Below, in pieces: positions 13,691-15,835 of a DNA stretch of 15,835 bases (its first letter is position 1; each line of letters opens with the position of its first letter). The notes beneath the pieces are model-generated. The model searched no databases. It saw nothing but the letters and a program-made list of their open reading frames with translations, and was not told where the DNA came from. A program made the translations under genes and the position numbers. The stretch covers positions 1 to 15,835 of the forward strand of contig CALBDR010000158.1 of assembly GCA_937927525.1 (NCBI GenBank), in the 5' to 3' direction. Source of the DNA: an uncultured Candidatus Melainabacteria bacterium (GTDB lineage: Bacteria > Cyanobacteriota > Vampirovibrionia > LMEP-6097).

Positions 13691-14121
13691 TACTTGCTAA
13701 GCTCCTTATTTTCCTTTTTCCAGTTTTTTTTGTTTCTAGGTGAAGTTTCCCATACGTAGTTACTATACTCAGCTGGATTCATATCACTTAAAACTATGTT
13801 CATTTGTGAACATCTCTTATAAATAGAGAATGCACGACCTCTCGCTCTTGCTCTATATCTCTTAAGGATGCTCTTATCATCTACTAAGAATTGTGAGATG
13901 AATAATTCTTCTGGATTTTCAATACCATGGTTCGCTTTAGCGTTAGCCATAGCACTCATGAGAAGTTTTTTAACTGGGGTAGCTGCTGCATAAGGTAAGA
14001 ACCTTAGAGTAGTCAAAGCCTCACCAGCTTTCATTTTTCTAATAAGATTAACTGTTCTGCGAAGTTTTCTTGCAGTCTGTCTAATAAATCCTAATCTTGC
14101 TTTTACTGTTACTTTTTCCAT
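13690..14121 (-). CDS. rplV: 50S ribosomal protein L22 with C-terminal tail
   Basis: Large-subunit protein whose beta-hairpin lines the polypeptide exit tunnel. The core has ARLGFIRQTARKLRRTVNLIR (8-28), MANAKANHG (58-66), and the tunnel loop RYRARARGRAFSIYKRCSQMNIVL (88-111). After residue 112 there is a tail of about 30 residues (DMNPAEYSNYVWETSPRNKK, then a Lys/Glu-rich end), bringing the total to 143 against about 110 in most bacteria. It overlaps rpsS and rpsC by one base each (TAATG). Confidence 0.95.
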   Translation of the reverse strand: MEKVTVKARLGFIRQTARKLRRTVNLIRKMKAGEALTTLRFLPYAAATPVKKLLMSAMANAKANHGIENPEELFISQFLVDDKSILKRYRARARGRAFSIYKRCSQMNIVLSDMNPAEYSNYVWETSPRNKKNWKKENKELSK

Positions 14122-14402
14122 TATCTGCCAACTTTTGCTTTTTTAGACCCAGCGTGCCCTCTGAATGTTCTTGTAAGGGCAAACTCTCCTAACCTATGAC
14201 CGACCATTGACTCAGAGCAATACACAGGGATAAATTTTTGACCATTATAAACCGCGATAGTGAAACCAACCATCTCAGGAAGAATCATTGATGATCTCTT
14301 CCAAGTTTTAATTACCTTCTTCTCACCTCTTTCTATCATCTCTTGGAGCTTTTTCCAAAGAGAGTGATGTACGTATGGTCCTTTTTTTGTTGAACGTGAC
14401 AT
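14121..14402 (-). CDS. rpsS: 30S ribosomal protein S19
   Basis: Small-subunit head protein that contacts the A-site tRNA and forms bridges to the large subunit. The 93 residues match the family. It has RSTKKGPYVHHSLWKK (3-18), IKTWKRSSMILPEMVGFTIAVYNG (31-54), and MVGHRLGEFALTRTFRGHAGSKK (66-88). The usual EFAPTR is EFALTR here, with Leu76 in place of proline. A modest ribosome binding site (AGGT, 8 nt) precedes the ATG, 20 nt after rplB. Confidence 0.97.
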   Translation of the reverse strand: MSRSTKKGPYVHHSLWKKLQEMIERGEKKVIKTWKRSSMILPEMVGFTIAVYNGQKFIPVYCSESMVGHRLGEFALTRTFRGHAGSKKAKVGR

Positions 14403-14422
14403 AAATCTTTACCTATAACCTT

Positions 14423-15265
14423 TTAACTAGTAGCTGCTACCTTTCTTCCTCTTCTGTTAGTGATGATGTACTTAGAAGAACGCTTATTAGTTCTAGTCTT
14501 AACACCAACACGCTTACCTTTAAATGTCTTAGGAATACCACCGATAGGAGCTCTACCTTCACCACCACCATGAGGGTGATCAACAGGGTTCATAGCAGAA
14601 CCTCTAACCGTAGGTCTGATACCTTTGTGTCTATTAATACCAGCTTTACCAGTAACAGTGTTTTTCTGGTCAGCATTACCTAAAGTACCAATAGTCGCAA
14701 TACAATCTAAATGAACTCTTCTTAGCTCACCAGATGGAAGCTTGATAATCGCATAATCGCCATCTTTTGCTGATAACATCGCTGAAGAACCAGCAGATCT
14801 TACCATTTGAGCACCTTTTCCAAGGTTTAATTCGATACAGTGAATAGTAGTACCTTGAGGGATATCTCTTAAAGGTAAGCAGTTACCTATAGAAATTTCT
14901 GACTCAGGGCCTGATTCAACAGTCGCACCAATATTTAAACCTTTAGGAGCTAAAATGTAACGCTTTTCACCATCTTTATAGAACAAAAGAGCTAAGTGAA
15001 CATTCCTATTCGGATCATATTCAATAGCCTTAACTGTAGCTGGAATACCAGCTTTATTTCTTTTCCAATCTATAACTCTGTATTTTTTCTTAACTGCACC
15101 ACCCTTATGTCTACAAGTGATTCTTCCTAAGTTGTTTCTACCAGTGGACTTTTTAAGCTTGACAGTTAAAGATTTTTCTGGTGAAGACTTAGTAATGTCT
15201 TCTCTATCTAGAATGATCATTCCTCTAGAGCCAGGTGTTTGTGGTTTCTTCTTTTGTAGGGCCAT
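14423..15265 (-). CDS. rplB: 50S ribosomal protein L2
   Basis: Core large-subunit protein needed for subunit joining and peptidyl transferase organisation. The 280 residues match the usual 275-280. Signatures are GRNNLGRITCRHKGGAVKK (42-60), IEYDPNRN (81-88), and MNPVDHPHGGGEG (225-237), whose histidine lies near the catalytic centre. The following GRAPIG is the form I associate with cyanobacteria, but the next stretch (GIPKTFKGKRVG) departs from the usual PVTPWG pattern. The ATG at 15265 has AGGA about 8 nt upstream. It is the first gene of the cluster on this strand. The expected rpsJ, rplC, rplD and rplW are not upstream; a divergent gene lies there instead. Confidence 0.97.
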   Translation of the reverse strand: MALQKKKPQTPGSRGMIILDREDITKSSPEKSLTVKLKKSTGRNNLGRITCRHKGGAVKKKYRVIDWKRNKAGIPATVKAIEYDPNRNVHLALLFYKDGEKRYILAPKGLNIGATVESGPESEISIGNCLPLRDIPQGTTIHCIELNLGKGAQMVRSAGSSAMLSAKDGDYAIIKLPSGELRRVHLDCIATIGTLGNADQKNTVTGKAGINRHKGIRPTVRGSAMNPVDHPHGGGEGRAPIGGIPKTFKGKRVGVKTRTNKRSSKYIITNRRGRKVAATS

Positions 15266-15367
15266 GTGTTTTTCCTGAACTTATTTTTATTTACGACTAC
15301 TCCGCATAAAAATAACGAACTAATATGATAGCAAAGTCTTTAGCTCTTTAACCGTTTCAATTTGAAG

Positions 15368-15383
15368 AAAATCTAAAGATTTT
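15368..15383. repeat. 16-bp palindrome between divergent genes
   Basis: AAAATCT (15368-15374) and AGATTTT (15377-15383) are perfect reverse complements with a 2-nt centre. The site lies just upstream of both candidate promoters in the divergent region, the usual place for a dimeric regulator. AT-richness raises the odds of a chance palindrome. Confidence 0.45.
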
Positions 15384-15404
15384 AGCTTTACTTCTTTATG
15401 ATGC

Positions 15405-15434
15405 TTAACCATTCCTTAAATTCCCCCCTATAAA
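15405..15434 (+). promoter_or_regulatory. Candidate promoter for the small basic gene
   Basis: TTAACC (15405-15410) and TATAAA (15429-15434) are separated by 18 nt and fit a housekeeping sigma-70 type promoter (4/6 and 5/6 matches). Transcription would start about 15441, leaving a leader of about 33 nt that includes GGAGGA at 15463-15468. Confidence 0.55.
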
Positions 15435-15473
15435 ATGGCAATAAATCAGTTTCATTGAAGTTGGAGGAATATC

Positions 15474-15755
15474 GTGAACCAAACGAAAAAGAAGATTAAA
15501 TTAAATAAAGTAAGAGAAATTATCGCATCTCGCTTAAGAGATGATTTAAGGCAACCAACATTATTAAGATCTGCAATTCAACAAGGCAGGAAAGAAAGAG
15601 AATCTGGGATACCTATATTTACACAAAGAGTTAATAAAGAAAAAAATGAAGCAGAAATGAAAAAATTAGCTGGAAATAGTACACCAATTAAAAACCCGAA
15701 GCAAGCAATGAAAAACTTTGTTAAGCCAGTTTCGATTTCTAAGATGATTGGATAG
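15474..15755 (+). CDS. Small basic protein of unknown function
   Basis: A 93-residue, strongly basic protein (runs such as KKKIKLNKVRE and RQGRKERE-type clusters) with no cysteine, tryptophan or membrane segment. I do not recognise it. The N-terminal half looks helical (VREIIASRLRDDL). The rest is Lys/Asn/Pro-rich and possibly disordered, ending in KPVSISKMIG. The GTG start is well supported by GGAGGA 5 nt upstream, and a promoter-like pair precedes it. It points away from rplB, so it is not part of the ribosomal operon, though the two may share control. A nucleic-acid-binding role would suit the charge but is only inference. Confidence 0.7.
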   Translation: MNQTKKKIKLNKVREIIASRLRDDLRQPTLLRSAIQQGRKERESGIPIFTQRVNKEKNEAEMKKLAGNSTPIKNPKQAMKNFVKPVSISKMIG

Positions 15756-15804
15756 TAAATCTTTCAAATAATTCACTACAAAATAGTCTATTATATGTCT
15801 CTAT

Positions 15805-15825
15805 AGCTATTCAAAATTAATAGCT
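15805..15825 (+). terminator. Possible hairpin after the small basic gene
   Basis: AGCTATT (15805-15811) and AATAGCT (15819-15825) are perfect reverse complements around a 7-nt loop, 49 nt past the stop at 15755. There is no T-run after it and the stem is AT-rich, so it is a weak terminator candidate at best. Confidence 0.25.
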
Positions 15826-15835
15826 GATAATTAGC

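Larger units (their letters stand above)
15266..15473. promoter_or_regulatory. Divergent promoter region of the rplB operon and a small basic gene
   Basis: This 208-bp region must hold the start of the whole ribosomal transcript on the minus strand. The best minus-strand candidate is TATCAT (15330-15325) with TTAAAG (15351-15346) at a short 15-nt spacing, which is weak. A 16-bp palindrome lies further upstream (15368-15383), and short TTTAGCTTTA-like words recur around it. The plus-strand promoter is listed separately. I see no clear ribosomal protein leader fold. Confidence 0.5.

Noticed and set aside
1..15835. CRISPR array, insertion sequence, integrase, phage or toxin-antitoxin system
   Set aside because: No regularly spaced direct repeats, transposase or integrase motifs, or paired small toxin-antitoxin genes were seen. 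mazG here is the long two-domain housekeeping type with no mazE/mazF beside it.

Overview
This is an AT-rich bacterial chromosome segment with tightly packed, mostly operonic genes. The right half (6195-15265, minus strand) is the central part of the S10/spc ribosomal protein supercluster. Read in the direction of transcription it runs rplB, rpsS, rplV, rpsC, rplP, rpmC, rpsQ, rplN, rplX, rplE, rpsN, rpsH, rplF, rplR, rpsE, rpmD, rplO, secY. Several proteins resemble those of Cyanobacteriota: the S3 core around residues 36-80, the GEGRAPIG stretch in L2, and the ~100-residue zinc-free S14 ending TKASW. rpmD and rpsN, which are to my knowledge absent from this cluster in photosynthetic cyanobacteria, are both present. 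A deep or non-photosynthetic relative such as Vampirovibrionia/Melainabacteria is my best guess. It is an inference from motif memory, not a phylogeny.

Left block (1-3291, minus strand): two unrecognised genes (223 and 189 codons) are followed by a cytidine deaminase with a lipoprotein-like N-terminus, then sbcD, then the first 69 codons of sbcC. Gaps are small or negative (22 nt, 21 nt, 1-nt overlap, 4-nt ATGA overlap), so this looks like one transcription unit. Three of the five starts are TTG or GTG.

Middle block (3292-6192, plus strand): a 320-bp divergent intergenic region with two inverted repeats separates the left operon from a small protein with a C-terminal membrane anchor, then mazG (NTP pyrophosphohydrolase) and ribD (riboflavin deaminase/reductase, with a degraded reductase domain). 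mazG and ribD are 1 nt apart. ribD and secY converge with only 2 nt between their stop codons.

Right block: the ribosomal genes are joined by 1- to 23-nt overlaps or short gaps with purine-rich ribosome binding sites, so translation is probably coupled along the operon, ending with the SecY translocon channel. The cluster is cut at both ends. rplB is the first gene, with no rpsJ-rplC-rplD-rplW ahead of it, and nothing of the adk-map-infA-rpsM-rpsK-rpoA-rplQ part follows secY. Oddities within it are long charged N-terminal extensions on S5 and L24, a C-terminal tail on L22, and an S3 whose KH GXXG loop is degenerate. A short basic protein of unknown function (15474-15755, plus) is transcribed divergently from rplB with a recognisable promoter and a strong ribosome binding site.

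I found no CRISPR array, insertion sequence, rRNA or tRNA, and no clearly new defence or mobile system. The best leads are the lipoprotein-like deaminase, the orphan gene pair ahead of it, the S3 and RibD active-loop substitutions, and the ribosomal protein extensions.
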